Assembly: GCA_024403435.1 (NCBI GenBank) | Contig: JAKSRV010000005.1 | Coordinates: 1-41,696, forward strand | Direction of reading: 5' to 3' | DNA length: 41,696 nt | Source: Lachnospiraceae bacterium | Lineage (GTDB): Bacteria; Bacillota; Clostridia; Lachnospirales; Lachnospiraceae | In this document: piece by piece, positions 24,986 through 32,678 of the stretch | Layout: every line of letters begins with the position of its first letter | Numbering within the stretch: position 1 is the stretch's first letter | Position numbers and translations under genes: made by a program | Notes under the pieces: generated by a model | Databases searched by the model: none | What the model saw: only the letters and a program-made list of their open reading frames with translations | Told to the model about the DNA's origin: nothing

Positions 24986-25924
24986 TTAGACAAATCTGGC
25001 TGCCTTTTTGATTTCTTCAACAGCACCTGCAACCATATCTTCAACGATCTGCTGACAGGTCTTTTCTTCCTTGATCATTCCGGCAATCTGTCCGGCCATT
25101 ACAGTACCCATCTGTGCGTCACCTTCGATAACTGCACGTCTGAGTGAACCGAGAGTAAGGTTCTCAAGCTCCATGAGCTCTACACCCTCCTTCTCCATTC
25201 TGAGGTACTCCTTGGTCATCTTATTCTTGATGCTTCTTACAGGATGTCCTGTAGACATTCCGGTAACAGCAGAATCGATATCACTTGCTGAAATAACCTT
25301 CTTACGATAGTTCTCGTGAACTATATTTTCCTTGGCTACAAGGAATGCGGTTCCTACCTGAACTGCCTCTGCTCCGAGCATAAGTGCTGCAGCCATTCCT
25401 CTTCCGTCTGCGATACCGCCGGCACCGATTACAGGAATCGATACAGCATCTACAACCTGGGGAAGAAGTGCCATGGTAGTGGTCTGACCGATATGTCCGC
25501 CACTCTCCATACCTTCTGCAACAACAGCATCAGCGCCTGCTCTCTCCATGAGACGAGCCATAGCTACGCTGGCTACTACGGGCATAACCTTGATTCCGGC
25601 TTCCTTCCACATTGCCATGTACTTGGCAGGGTTACCTGCGCCGGTAGTTACTGCCTTAACGCCTTCCTCAACTACAATCTTAGCAACCTCATCTGCGTTG
25701 GGGTTCATAAGCATTACGTTTACACCGAAAGGCTTGTCGGTAAGTTCCTTACACTTGCGGATCTCTTCACGAACAATCTCCGGTGGAGCTGAAGCTGCAC
25801 CGATGATACCGAATCCGCCTGCATTGGATACAGCTGCGGCAAGGTTGTGTTCTGCAACCCATGCCATACCACCCTGAATAACAGGGTACTGAATACCAAG
25901 CATTTCTGTTATCTTTGTATTCAT
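24986..25924 (-). CDS. fabK: Enoyl-ACP reductase II (FMN-dependent)
   Basis: 312-aa FMN-dependent enoyl reductase, the FabI replacement typical of Clostridia and streptococci. It resembles nitronate monooxygenases but has FabK features: QYPVIQGGMAWVAEHNLAAAVSNAGGFGIIG, PFGVNVMLMNP, EGMESGGHIGQTTTM and the FMN-phosphate GAGGIADGRGMAAAL. It follows acpP by 18 bp. Triclosan resistance is a known trait of the family. Confidence 0.95.
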   Translation of the reverse strand: MNTKITEMLGIQYPVIQGGMAWVAEHNLAAAVSNAGGFGIIGAASAPPEIVREEIRKCKELTDKPFGVNVMLMNPNADEVAKIVVEEGVKAVTTGAGNPAKYMAMWKEAGIKVMPVVASVAMARLMERAGADAVVAEGMESGGHIGQTTTMALLPQVVDAVSIPVIGAGGIADGRGMAAALMLGAEAVQVGTAFLVAKENIVHENYRKKVISASDIDSAVTGMSTGHPVRSIKNKMTKEYLRMEKEGVELMELENLTLGSLRRAVIEGDAQMGTVMAGQIAGMIKEEKTCQQIVEDMVAGAVEEIKKAARFV

Positions 25925-25942
25925 GACGATACTCCCGAATTA

Positions 25943-26173
25943 TTAGTTAGCGCCGTGTGCCTCAAGATAAGCTACCATGTCGCCTACAGTCTTGATGCCC
26001 TCAAGATCCTCAGAAGGAATCTCTACACCGAAAGCTTCCTCTACGTTCATTACAAGATCGAAAAGATCAAGAGAATCGATTTCAAGATCCTCCTTGAAAG
26101 AAGTCTCAGCAGTAACCTTCTCTGCTTCTACATCAAGCTTTTCTACGATGAGCTCAGTCAATTTCTCTAACAT
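25943..26173 (-). CDS. acpP: Acyl carrier protein
   Basis: 76-aa acidic four-helix protein that carries growing acyl chains on 4'-phosphopantetheine attached to S34 in the EIDSLDLFDLVM motif. It is the first gene of the fatty-acid operon, preceded by a leader of about 126 nt with the promoter and FabT-like boxes. Confidence 0.98.
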   Translation of the reverse strand: MLEKLTELIVEKLDVEAEKVTAETSFKEDLEIDSLDLFDLVMNVEEAFGVEIPSEDLEGIKTVGDMVAYLEAHGAN

Positions 26174-26238
26174 GTTTTTTTCCTCACTTAATAAAATAAT
26201 AGATTAATATTTATCCGACATTCGCCGGACATAAAAAT

Positions 26239-26308
26239 AAAGTATCCCGGATATTTGTTTGAGCTTCAAATAGTTTGATACTCAAATAATTTATATCCGA
26301 AATACTTT
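26239..26308. repeat. Long inverted repeat around the fab operator
   Basis: Sixteen-bp arms at 26239-26254 and 26293-26308, complementary with two G-U type differences, separated by 38 bp. The two FabT-like boxes fill the centre. The promoter-proximal arm overlaps the -10 box, so only half of that arm would be transcribed. Confidence 0.85.
26258..26286. promoter_or_regulatory. Two tandem FabT-like operators
   Basis: TTTGAGCTTCAAA (26258-26270) and TTTGATACTCAAA (26274-26286). Both fit the TTTGAnnnTCAAA pattern known for FabT boxes. Centres are 16 bp apart. They lie about +13 to +41 relative to the predicted start, a position suited to blocking transcription. A FabT-like gene ends the same operon. 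Confidence 0.82.
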
Positions 26309-26334
26309 ATATTATTTTGCATGTAGTATGTCAA
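26306..26334 (-). promoter_or_regulatory. Consensus promoter of the fatty-acid operon
   Basis: TTGACA (26334-26329), 17-bp spacer, TATAAA (26311-26306), minus strand. Predicted start near 26299. Confidence 0.88.
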
Positions 26335-26416
26335 CCTACATGTAAAAGATTTTTTTGCCACATATTGTGGTTGAAAAAGGGACTGTTTTCTCCTCCGGCT
26401 CTTCAACCCTCTACAA

Positions 26417-27091
26417 TTATCTCCTCAGTGTTCTCAGATAAGCTTTATGCTCATCACTCACCCTGAAGCTTTCAATTGCTTTCTGTATCGTCTTATTGTG
26501 AGTCCAAACATCAAGACTGTTATTCTCAATATACGGAACAGTAGCCTCCCACTGTTTTGCGAGTGCAGTTGCAAAATACCAGGCATTCATCATGTTCACA
26601 TAGTATTCTTCTGATCTCACATCTGCTGCCAAATCATGATACTCAGGCTTAAAATCACCGTCCAGATACTGTGACATCAGCATATGCAAACCGTATCTGC
26701 ATATATAAGGTTCCTCAGACTGCACCCAGCGATAAACATCCTTAATCAACTCCGAGCGATGCTTGCTCAGCACCTTAGGCACCTTGTCATCCGTCACTGC
26801 CCAGCAATCCATGTAAGGCAAAAATCTCTCAATCTCTGCCATGCATTCTTCATAATCCTTGATATCCTCAATCAATATGATATGCAGGATATTCTCTTCA
26901 TAATATTTGTGAGGAAGCGCAGCAAAAAATTCCTTTACCTCCGGCGAGCCTTTCAGCTTCTTAGCCAGCTGACGCAATACAGGTATTCTGATTCCTATTA
27001 TTCGCTCACGCTCTATATTAGGGACTATGTTGGCCTGAAAGTCTCCGTATGCTTCTTCTCTAAGTGCTAAGAGTTCGTTTCTGATGTTCAT
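26417..27091 (-). CDS. DNA alkylation repair protein (AlkD-like, HEAT-repeat glycosylase)
   Basis: 224-aa all-helical protein of the AlkD family, which removes N3/N7-alkylated purines without base flipping. Family-like segments: NIERERIIGIRIPVLRQLAKKL, FLPYMDCWAVTDDKVPK, and SEEYYVNMMNAWYFATALAKQW (the W and D residues line the DNA cleft). ATG at 27091 (MNIRNELLALREEAYGDF) is chosen; a TTG frame from 27139 would start inside the terminator of the upstream gene. Confidence 0.88.
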   Translation of the reverse strand: MNIRNELLALREEAYGDFQANIVPNIERERIIGIRIPVLRQLAKKLKGSPEVKEFFAALPHKYYEENILHIILIEDIKDYEECMAEIERFLPYMDCWAVTDDKVPKVLSKHRSELIKDVYRWVQSEEPYICRYGLHMLMSQYLDGDFKPEYHDLAADVRSEEYYVNMMNAWYFATALAKQWEATVPYIENNSLDVWTHNKTIQKAIESFRVSDEHKAYLRTLRR

Positions 27092-27121
27092 ATCTTTACA
27101 ATATCCCTCTATAAATTCGTT

Positions 27122-27155
27122 ATCAAAATAACCCGACAATCTTACGACTGTCGGG
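27122..27155 (-). terminator. Intrinsic terminator after the acyltransferase gene
   Basis: CCCGACA (27132-27138) and TGTCGGG (27149-27155) with a T-rich tail on the minus strand. Confidence 0.75.
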
Positions 27156-27189
27156 CCTTGCGATATTAACCTTAAATCCTTCTACATTT

Positions 27190-27843
27190 CTATCTTGCTG
27201 TAATCACAAGATTAGGACTCTTTCCGCTTACGATTGAACCGGCAGGGATATCCTCATCAACAATCATTGCGCCTGCACTGATGAAACAATTGTCGCCGAT
27301 ATGTGAGTTACCAAGAACAGTGCTTCCGTTTTTCATGGTTACATTTTTTCCGATTACCGGATAGACCGCATTGTAATGATCTACTGTGCAACCCTGAGTA
27401 AAATTGAAATTGTCGCCTATTGTCGCACGTCCGATAAAACTTCCCGTAGGATGATCGAAACTGAATGTATCGGGCATCTGTACTTCATAATACAAATCAC
27501 AACCGGAAATAATCTTGGACTGACCATAGATTTTGTCACATACTACGCGAGCAGCTTCTTTTTTCTCAGTCTCGTTATAGTAAATTGTATTGGCGGCGAT
27601 GTATAAAAACAACAGCCACTGACAGGTATGGAGCGGATCAAAATACGCCTCTCTCTCTCCCTTTTCATTTATTCTTGAATAATACTTATTCTCATTATTT
27701 TTGATGTTATTCTCAAATTTCTCGAGAATTATGGGCATATGCTTTGATATCAGCATTTCGTCATCGATGGACTTGAAATAATTATTGCTGATCTGATTCA
27801 GAAGCATATCTTTGACATTTCGTAAAGGAAATCTATAAATCAT
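27190..27843 (-). CDS. Left-handed beta-helix acyltransferase (serine acetyltransferase-like fold)
   Basis: 217-aa protein. The N-terminal about 120 residues are helical with no clear signature; the C-terminal part is a hexapeptide-repeat beta helix (TGSFIGRATIGDNFNFTQGCTV, PVIGKNVTMKNGSTVLGNSHIGDNCFISAGAMIV) with the general layout of serine O-acetyltransferases. It lies 47 bp after the CapE-like gene and shares its direction, so acetylation of an amino-sugar intermediate is a reasonable alternative to a serine substrate. The acceptor is not certain. Confidence 0.8.
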   Translation of the reverse strand: MIYRFPLRNVKDMLLNQISNNYFKSIDDEMLISKHMPIILEKFENNIKNNENKYYSRINEKGEREAYFDPLHTCQWLLFLYIAANTIYYNETEKKEAARVVCDKIYGQSKIISGCDLYYEVQMPDTFSFDHPTGSFIGRATIGDNFNFTQGCTVDHYNAVYPVIGKNVTMKNGSTVLGNSHIGDNCFISAGAMIVDEDIPAGSIVSGKSPNLVITAR

Positions 27844-27890
27844 TTCACTGTCTCCTCTCGCTTATCGTAACCTCGGCGTAAAATGAATCG

Positions 27891-28937
27891 TTAGTTGTGA
27901 CGAATGCCCTTGAGCTCATCCTGTACATAGTCTGTGGTCAGAATCTTTTTAACGGTACCCTCCACATCCAATCTGTTGGTATTGTGGCTGGTGTATGATT
28001 CATCACCCATAGTCTGCACATCTCCGTTCACAACCGTCTTATCATAGTTCAAATCACGTGAATCGGCAGCCACTCTGTAATATCCGCCCATATCCTCCGA
28101 TCTGAGTCGCTCCTCGCGAGTCATCAAGGTCTCGTAGAGCTTCTCGCCATGTCGCGAGCCTATGATATTTGTGCCTGTATCACCAAAAAGCTGCTGCACA
28201 GCTTTGGCCAAATCGCCGATAGTGCTGGCATCGGCCTTCTGAATAAACAAATCTCCCGGATTGGCATGTTCAAATGCAAATTTTACCAGACCTACCGCCT
28301 CATCCAGGTTCATAAGGAAACGAGTCATATTGGGGTCGGTAATTGTAATAGGATTACCCGCATGAATCTGATCGATGAAAAGCGGAATAACCGAACCTCT
28401 CGAACACATTACATTACCGTAACGTGTACAGCAGATAACGGTGCCGCCTCTGTCTGCCGCCACACGCGCATTGGCCATAATTACATGCTCCATCATTGCC
28501 TTAGAAATACCCATTGCATTGATAGGATAAGCTGCCTTGTCTGTCGAAAGACATACTACACGCTTTACACCTGCTTCAATAGCTGCATGAAGTACATTGT
28601 CGGTACCCTCAATGTTGGTTCTCACAGCCTCCATGGGGAAAAACTCGCATGAAGGAACCTGCTTAAGTGCTGCTGCGTGGAAAATATAATCCACACCGTA
28701 CATCGCATCCTTTACCGACTGAATATTGCGGACATCACCGATATAAAACTTAACCTTACCGGCATACTCGGGAAATCTCGCCTGCAAATCATGACGCATG
28801 TCATCCTGCTTTTTCTCATCGCGCGAAAAAATTCTAATCTGACCGATATCACTCGTCAAAAAATGCTTGAGTACTGTATTACCAAATGAACCGGTACCTC
28901 CGGTAATCATTAATGTCGATCCGTTAAATGCTGACAA
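27891..28937 (-). CDS. capE: UDP-GlcNAc 4,6-dehydratase/5-epimerase (CapE/WbjB-like)
   Basis: 348-aa short-chain dehydrogenase family sugar-modifying enzyme. ITGGTGSFGNTVL binds NADP; FHAAALKQVPSCEFFPMEAV, CLSTDKAAYPINAMGISKAMMEH and TRYGNVMCSRGSVIPLFI match CapE closely, including the MxxxK in place of YxxxK. CapE-type enzymes convert UDP-GlcNAc to a UDP-2-acetamido-2,6-dideoxy-L-arabino-4-hexulose. TTG at 28937 (LSAFNGSTLMITGG) is the likely start: GGAGG lies 7 nt upstream, while the earlier TTG at 28952 covers that site. Adjacent acyltransferase and the PseC-like gene at 35308 may act on its product. Confidence 0.9.
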   Translation of the reverse strand: MSAFNGSTLMITGGTGSFGNTVLKHFLTSDIGQIRIFSRDEKKQDDMRHDLQARFPEYAGKVKFYIGDVRNIQSVKDAMYGVDYIFHAAALKQVPSCEFFPMEAVRTNIEGTDNVLHAAIEAGVKRVVCLSTDKAAYPINAMGISKAMMEHVIMANARVAADRGGTVICCTRYGNVMCSRGSVIPLFIDQIHAGNPITITDPNMTRFLMNLDEAVGLVKFAFEHANPGDLFIQKADASTIGDLAKAVQQLFGDTGTNIIGSRHGEKLYETLMTREERLRSEDMGGYYRVAADSRDLNYDKTVVNGDVQTMGDESYTSHNTNRLDVEGTVKKILTTDYVQDELKGIRHN

Positions 28938-28952
28938 AACATTTTCCTCCAA

Positions 28953-29157
28953 TCAATTACGATTAGTCTGCGCGGGCACGGCTCCAAATCAAATACCACA
29001 TATCAGAAATATCATATTGCATGTCAAATCCACCATGCGCCCACTTACATATATATACCACATGCCGCCGTCACATTTCCAATGTTAGGCAGCAATCTTA
29101 TAAAAATCTTAATAAGCTTCAACTTATTTGCCGGGCTCTTGCGTGATTTCTTCACCA
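28953..29157 (-). other. Spacer upstream of the CapE-like gene
   Basis: The 205-bp gap holds candidate promoters on the minus strand, TTGACA near 29020-29025 with a poor -10, and TTGGAA with a TGGTATATA-type -10 near 29050-29080. No terminator for the upstream nuclease gene is evident. Nothing else was recognised. Confidence 0.3.
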
Positions 29158-29856
29158 TCACTTACCGGCATCTCCGCGTCTCAGCAAATAAATAGTATCC
29201 TCAAATTCCTCTAACGCATCGTATCCCGACTGACATATACGGTACACACCTCTGTCAACATTTACAAACCAACCGTAATAATTGTCATGCATGATATTGG
29301 TACTGCGTTTGATTCCGCTCTGCTCACGGACAAGCTTCGTAGAGGCTTCTCCTCCGAGCTCGGCCAACGTATCCAGCACCAAGAGTGCATCCTCCCTGTA
29401 ACCGGTAATCAGCTTTTCACCACGGACACCACCTGTATTATTCTTGGTACGACGCTTTTGAAATTCCTCCGAGAGCGCCTTCTTCTTTCGCTTGTTGCTC
29501 ACCTTGTACTTGGCAATATCGCTCACCACAGGTTCGCTCACGATTTCCACCGTCTTGGTCCTCTTCGATACCACAATCAGTCCTATTCCCAGTCTTTTGA
29601 GGATGTACAGCTTATCTGCAAAAGACCTTGAATTAATATCCTTAGGCTTAAATATTCCGATAAAAACCGTATCAACCAATTTTTGTCTCTGTGCTGCCTG
29701 CTGTACCGACTTAAAATCAAGCGTAACCTTCAACTCCACCGCCACGCTCTCTTCACCTTTTTCCATGTAAAGATCGATATCATTGACCTCTCCGTCAGCG
29801 ATATAGCCATACATTTCAAAATATTTTTTTATCGGTCCAAACAGGTCTCTTTCCAT
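29158..29856 (-). CDS. DUF2161 protein with PD-(D/E)XK nuclease fold
   Basis: 232-aa protein. The N-terminal half has a PD-(D/E)XK core: D26/D28 (NDIDLYME) and E41-x-K43 (VAVELKVTLDFKSVQQAAQRQKLVD). The middle is basic (VSNKRKKKALSEEFQKRRTKN) and the C-terminal about 70 residues look like a winged helix (DTLAELGGEASTKLVREQSG). This suggests a nucleic acid phosphodiesterase; the biological target is unknown. The start overlaps the end of the AIR-synthase-like gene by 28 bp, so the two are translated from one mRNA. Confidence 0.8.
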   Translation of the reverse strand: MERDLFGPIKKYFEMYGYIADGEVNDIDLYMEKGEESVAVELKVTLDFKSVQQAAQRQKLVDTVFIGIFKPKDINSRSFADKLYILKRLGIGLIVVSKRTKTVEIVSEPVVSDIAKYKVSNKRKKKALSEEFQKRRTKNNTGGVRGEKLITGYREDALLVLDTLAELGGEASTKLVREQSGIKRSTNIMHDNYYGWFVNVDRGVYRICQSGYDALEEFEDTIYLLRRGDAGK

Positions 29857-30791
29857 ATCTCATCCCCGGTGCTCGCTGCCAGCGTACGCTGCTCATTGTC
29901 GCCAAAGACCACCACGCGTTCTCCGCCTTTTTGTATCCTTCCGATCAGACGGGCCACTATTCCTTTTTCATCCATTACACTCAACAATGCTTCCGGGTCG
30001 TCTGTAATTATCAGCAGACCTCCGGTACCGTCGATAAGATACGGATTTTTATCCAGAGCCTCACAAACCTCAATCGTCTCTTGATTGATGGCTATGCGGT
30101 CATTGTAGACAGTAAAACCGCAGTCAACCCAGCGGCCCAACTGCCATAGCGCTGCATACACTCCTCCGCTGGAAATGTCATGCACATATGCCACACCGGC
30201 TGCATCTGATGCTGCAACTCCTACCGCCTCACGCACCGAATAATCCCGGGCATTTGCACGTTTTGAAAAATAATTACCAAACCGGTTTCTTATCAGCTCT
30301 GCATTTTCACGGAGCAAAATATCGGTTCCAAGCGTCCCCGCATATCCGCACATCACAATACCGCTGCCGTCAGCAACAGTCCTCCTGTCAGGATGCCATT
30401 CGGAACGTCCGAATATCTGCACACTGAAAAAAGGATTCTTGAAACTGTCAGAAACTTGTGTGTGACCACCTGCAATCTGTATTCCGCACTCTGTTGCCAG
30501 CTGCTGATATTCCTCCATACAACCTTTGATGTACGATTCCTTAGTTGCCACCGGCAACATCATAGTAATCCTCGCTCCCGCATGTGCACCCATTGAACAT
30601 GAAAAATTGTTAAGCGCCTTCGTCCATGAAATCAGCGGAGTATCACCGGTCCCGTCAGCTACTATCATATCTCCGACTGCAGAATAATCATTGCCTATCC
30701 CGGCACCCATCTGCATATCTTTATCTATTTTACGAATCTCTCTGAACACCGCATTATCCAAGCGACGTTCTATCAGGCTTCCTATTTCCAT
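29829..30791 (-). CDS. AIR synthase/HypE-like ATP-dependent protein
   Basis: 320-aa member of the PurM/HypE/ThiL/SelD fold: an N-terminal AIRS domain (GAGIGNDYSAVGDMIVADG) and a C-terminal AIRS domain (GGVYAALWQL, YLIDGTGGLLIITDD). These enzymes phosphorylate an acyl or amide oxygen with ATP. It is not PurM: length and key loops differ. ATG at 30791 is used; AAGGA lies 5 nt before it and the gene overlaps or abuts the methyltransferase stop. The substrate is unknown; it lies in a four-gene operon with a methyltransferase and a flavoenzyme. Confidence 0.78.
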   Translation of the reverse strand: MEIGSLIERRLDNAVFREIRKIDKDMQMGAGIGNDYSAVGDMIVADGTGDTPLISWTKALNNFSCSMGAHAGARITMMLPVATKESYIKGCMEEYQQLATECGIQIAGGHTQVSDSFKNPFFSVQIFGRSEWHPDRRTVADGSGIVMCGYAGTLGTDILLRENAELIRNRFGNYFSKRANARDYSVREAVGVAASDAAGVAYVHDISSGGVYAALWQLGRWVDCGFTVYNDRIAINQETIEVCEALDKNPYLIDGTGGLLIITDDPEALLSVMDEKGIVARLIGRIQKGGERVVVFGDNEQRTLAASTGDEIWKETCLDR

Positions 30792-30792
30792 A

Positions 30793-31668
30793 TTAATCCT
30801 TGCGCAGTATATCAACGGTATGCGCAGCCGCACCGATTATATCCAATCTCTCGCAGGTAGCCAGCTGATACTTAACCAGATACTCAAATCCCTCATCGTC
30901 CAGCTTGTTGACAAACGGTCTGATATAATTGGCCGGTCCGTCAGGCGAGATGATTTTCTCTCGTGCAAGACCGACCTCGGCATTGAATCTGTCGATATCC
31001 TCTATGCGTACAAAATCATATACGCTTTCCTCATTCGGAATGACATGAAAATCCTCGGTAAGCAATCCTTTTTCTATGGACTCATGAATCATATTCTCCT
31101 GAATCGCGCGTATAACAAATGCGTACTCATTCATAATATAAGCAACAAGGATATAGCCACCTTTTTTAGTGACACGCTTGGCTTCTCTCAGAGCCTGCAT
31201 CTTTTCATCATCGGTCATCAGATGATACATCGGTCCGAATAATAATGTCAGATCATAGGTATCGCTTTTCAACTTTTTTAGATTAAGAGCGTTACCCTGA
31301 ATCGCTGTCACGTTACTGTTTTTCTTCTTGAGCATTCCAAGATTGTACTTTACCAGTTCCACCGCAGTGACATCATACCCCTCTTCGCTAAGAGGCACAC
31401 TGTAACGACCTGTTGCCGCACCGATGTCGAGAATTTTTATCTGCGAGCGATCTGCCTGTGATTCCTGCTCCTGTGATCCGGCAACCTGCATCTCAGCCGC
31501 CATCTCCTCAGCAGACTGTGCCTCTACGGAGATATTTTTCTCTGCCATCACCTTGTCCAGATAGTCGTGCACGTACTTCATCGTCACACGATACTCTATC
31601 TGTCCATGCCTGGTGTCCAATCTTTTTTCTTCATTGAATTTATTGTAAAAATCTTCAATCTTACCCAT
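30793..31668 (-). CDS. Class I SAM-dependent methyltransferase with low-complexity insertion
   Basis: 291-aa methyltransferase. Motif I is ILDIGAATGRYS (about residues 79-90), acidic motif II VTAVELVK follows, and FGPMYHL resembles the post-I/IV region. Residues about 49-76 form a Gln/Glu/Ala/Ser-rich insertion (for example AEEMAAEMQVAGSQEQES), absent in most relatives. The target (small molecule or macromolecule) cannot be read from the sequence. Stop and next start are almost overlapping, so coupling with the AIRS-like gene is likely. Confidence 0.83.
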   Translation of the reverse strand: MGKIEDFYNKFNEEKRLDTRHGQIEYRVTMKYVHDYLDKVMAEKNISVEAQSAEEMAAEMQVAGSQEQESQADRSQIKILDIGAATGRYSVPLSEEGYDVTAVELVKYNLGMLKKKNSNVTAIQGNALNLKKLKSDTYDLTLLFGPMYHLMTDDEKMQALREAKRVTKKGGYILVAYIMNEYAFVIRAIQENMIHESIEKGLLTEDFHVIPNEESVYDFVRIEDIDRFNAEVGLAREKIISPDGPANYIRPFVNKLDDEGFEYLVKYQLATCERLDIIGAAAHTVDILRKD

Positions 31669-31707
31669 CTGTATTGCTAAAAACCTATACTGCTAAAACC
31701 TACACTG

Positions 31708-32592
31708 TTAAAACGCTCTGAATTTAAGCACCGAAGGATCGATTTCTTTGAGGCTCTTGGCTCCGGTTCTGGCCATTATTACCTTCAGCTCTCTGTTGAT
31801 AACCTCGATCTGCTCGGTAACACCCTTGGCTCCGTTCTTAAGAGGATCCATAAGTGCTCTTCCCACACATACGGCATCTGCTCCGAGTGCCAGCGCCTTG
31901 AACACATCGGCACCTCTCTCAATTCCGCAATCCACGAAAATCTTGAGCTGTCCGTCTACTGCCTTAACAATCTCGGGCAAAACCATCAACGGAGGTACCA
32001 TATAATCCATAATACCGTGATGATGAGATACCACGATTCCGGCAGCACCGGCCTCAACACACTTCTCTGCATCTGCTGTGCTGAGTACACCTTTTACAAC
32101 AAAAGGTCTGTCGGTCATCTTCACATACTCACTCAGCTTGGCAGTAGTGGTAGGCTTCATAGGAAAACCGCATACCACATCATATTTTCCTTCCCATGAT
32201 ATTGCATGGTCGATATCCATACCAACCGCAAATGCACCATGTGTGGTCGCATGCTCTATCTTTTCACGAACCTTCTCATCTTTCTCGTGAGGCTTCACAA
32301 TCTTGACCGTTCTTGCACCTGTTGCGAGCATACCCTCGAGCTCATCTTCCTCTGTCATTCCCACGAAATTGACAGCGCCGGCATCCTTGGCTCCCTTGGC
32401 AAATTCAGCCATTGCATTATCGCAAATATTATGAAGATGCGACAAAGCTGCAGTCATTACAGGTGTCTTGAAATTCTCGCCCCAAAGCTCCATATCAAGA
32501 CTCGGAAGATCGGAATCTAAATATCTGGTAGATATTAAAATCGAATCAAAATACTCTCTTGTTAACTCATCTGTCTTAGCTGTGTACCCCAT
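31708..32592 (-). CDS. FMN-dependent alpha-hydroxy-acid dehydrogenase-like protein
   Basis: 294-aa TIM-barrel flavoenzyme of the lactate/glycolate oxidase family. FMN-phosphate-binding C-terminus (IFVDCGIERGADVFKALALGADAVCVGRAL) and the FVVKGVLSTADAEKCVEAGAAGIVVSHHHG segment, with K and H at the expected active-site places, are intact. It is shorter than LldD (about 380 aa) and lacks most of its N-terminal region, like other Clostridia members of unknown substrate. ATG at 32592 follows GGAGGGAATA. First gene of the four-gene operon. Confidence 0.85.
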   Translation of the reverse strand: MGYTAKTDELTREYFDSILISTRYLDSDLPSLDMELWGENFKTPVMTAALSHLHNICDNAMAEFAKGAKDAGAVNFVGMTEEDELEGMLATGARTVKIVKPHEKDEKVREKIEHATTHGAFAVGMDIDHAISWEGKYDVVCGFPMKPTTTAKLSEYVKMTDRPFVVKGVLSTADAEKCVEAGAAGIVVSHHHGIMDYMVPPLMVLPEIVKAVDGQLKIFVDCGIERGADVFKALALGADAVCVGRALMDPLKNGAKGVTEQIEVINRELKVIMARTGAKSLKEIDPSVLKFRAF

Positions 32593-32613
32593 TATTCCCT
32601 CCAATAAATTAGC

Positions 32614-32678
32614 CTCTATACAACAAGTTAATCTATATACAATAAAATCAATCTATATACAACAAATCAATCTCTATA
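32614..32678. repeat. Tandem repeat of about 19-20 bp
   Basis: About 3.5 copies of a CTATATACAACAAATCAAT-like unit (starts near 32614, 32633, 32653 and 32672) lie between the C1 peptidase stop codon and the FMN dehydrogenase start. The last copies overlap the peptidase stop. Confidence 0.75.
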
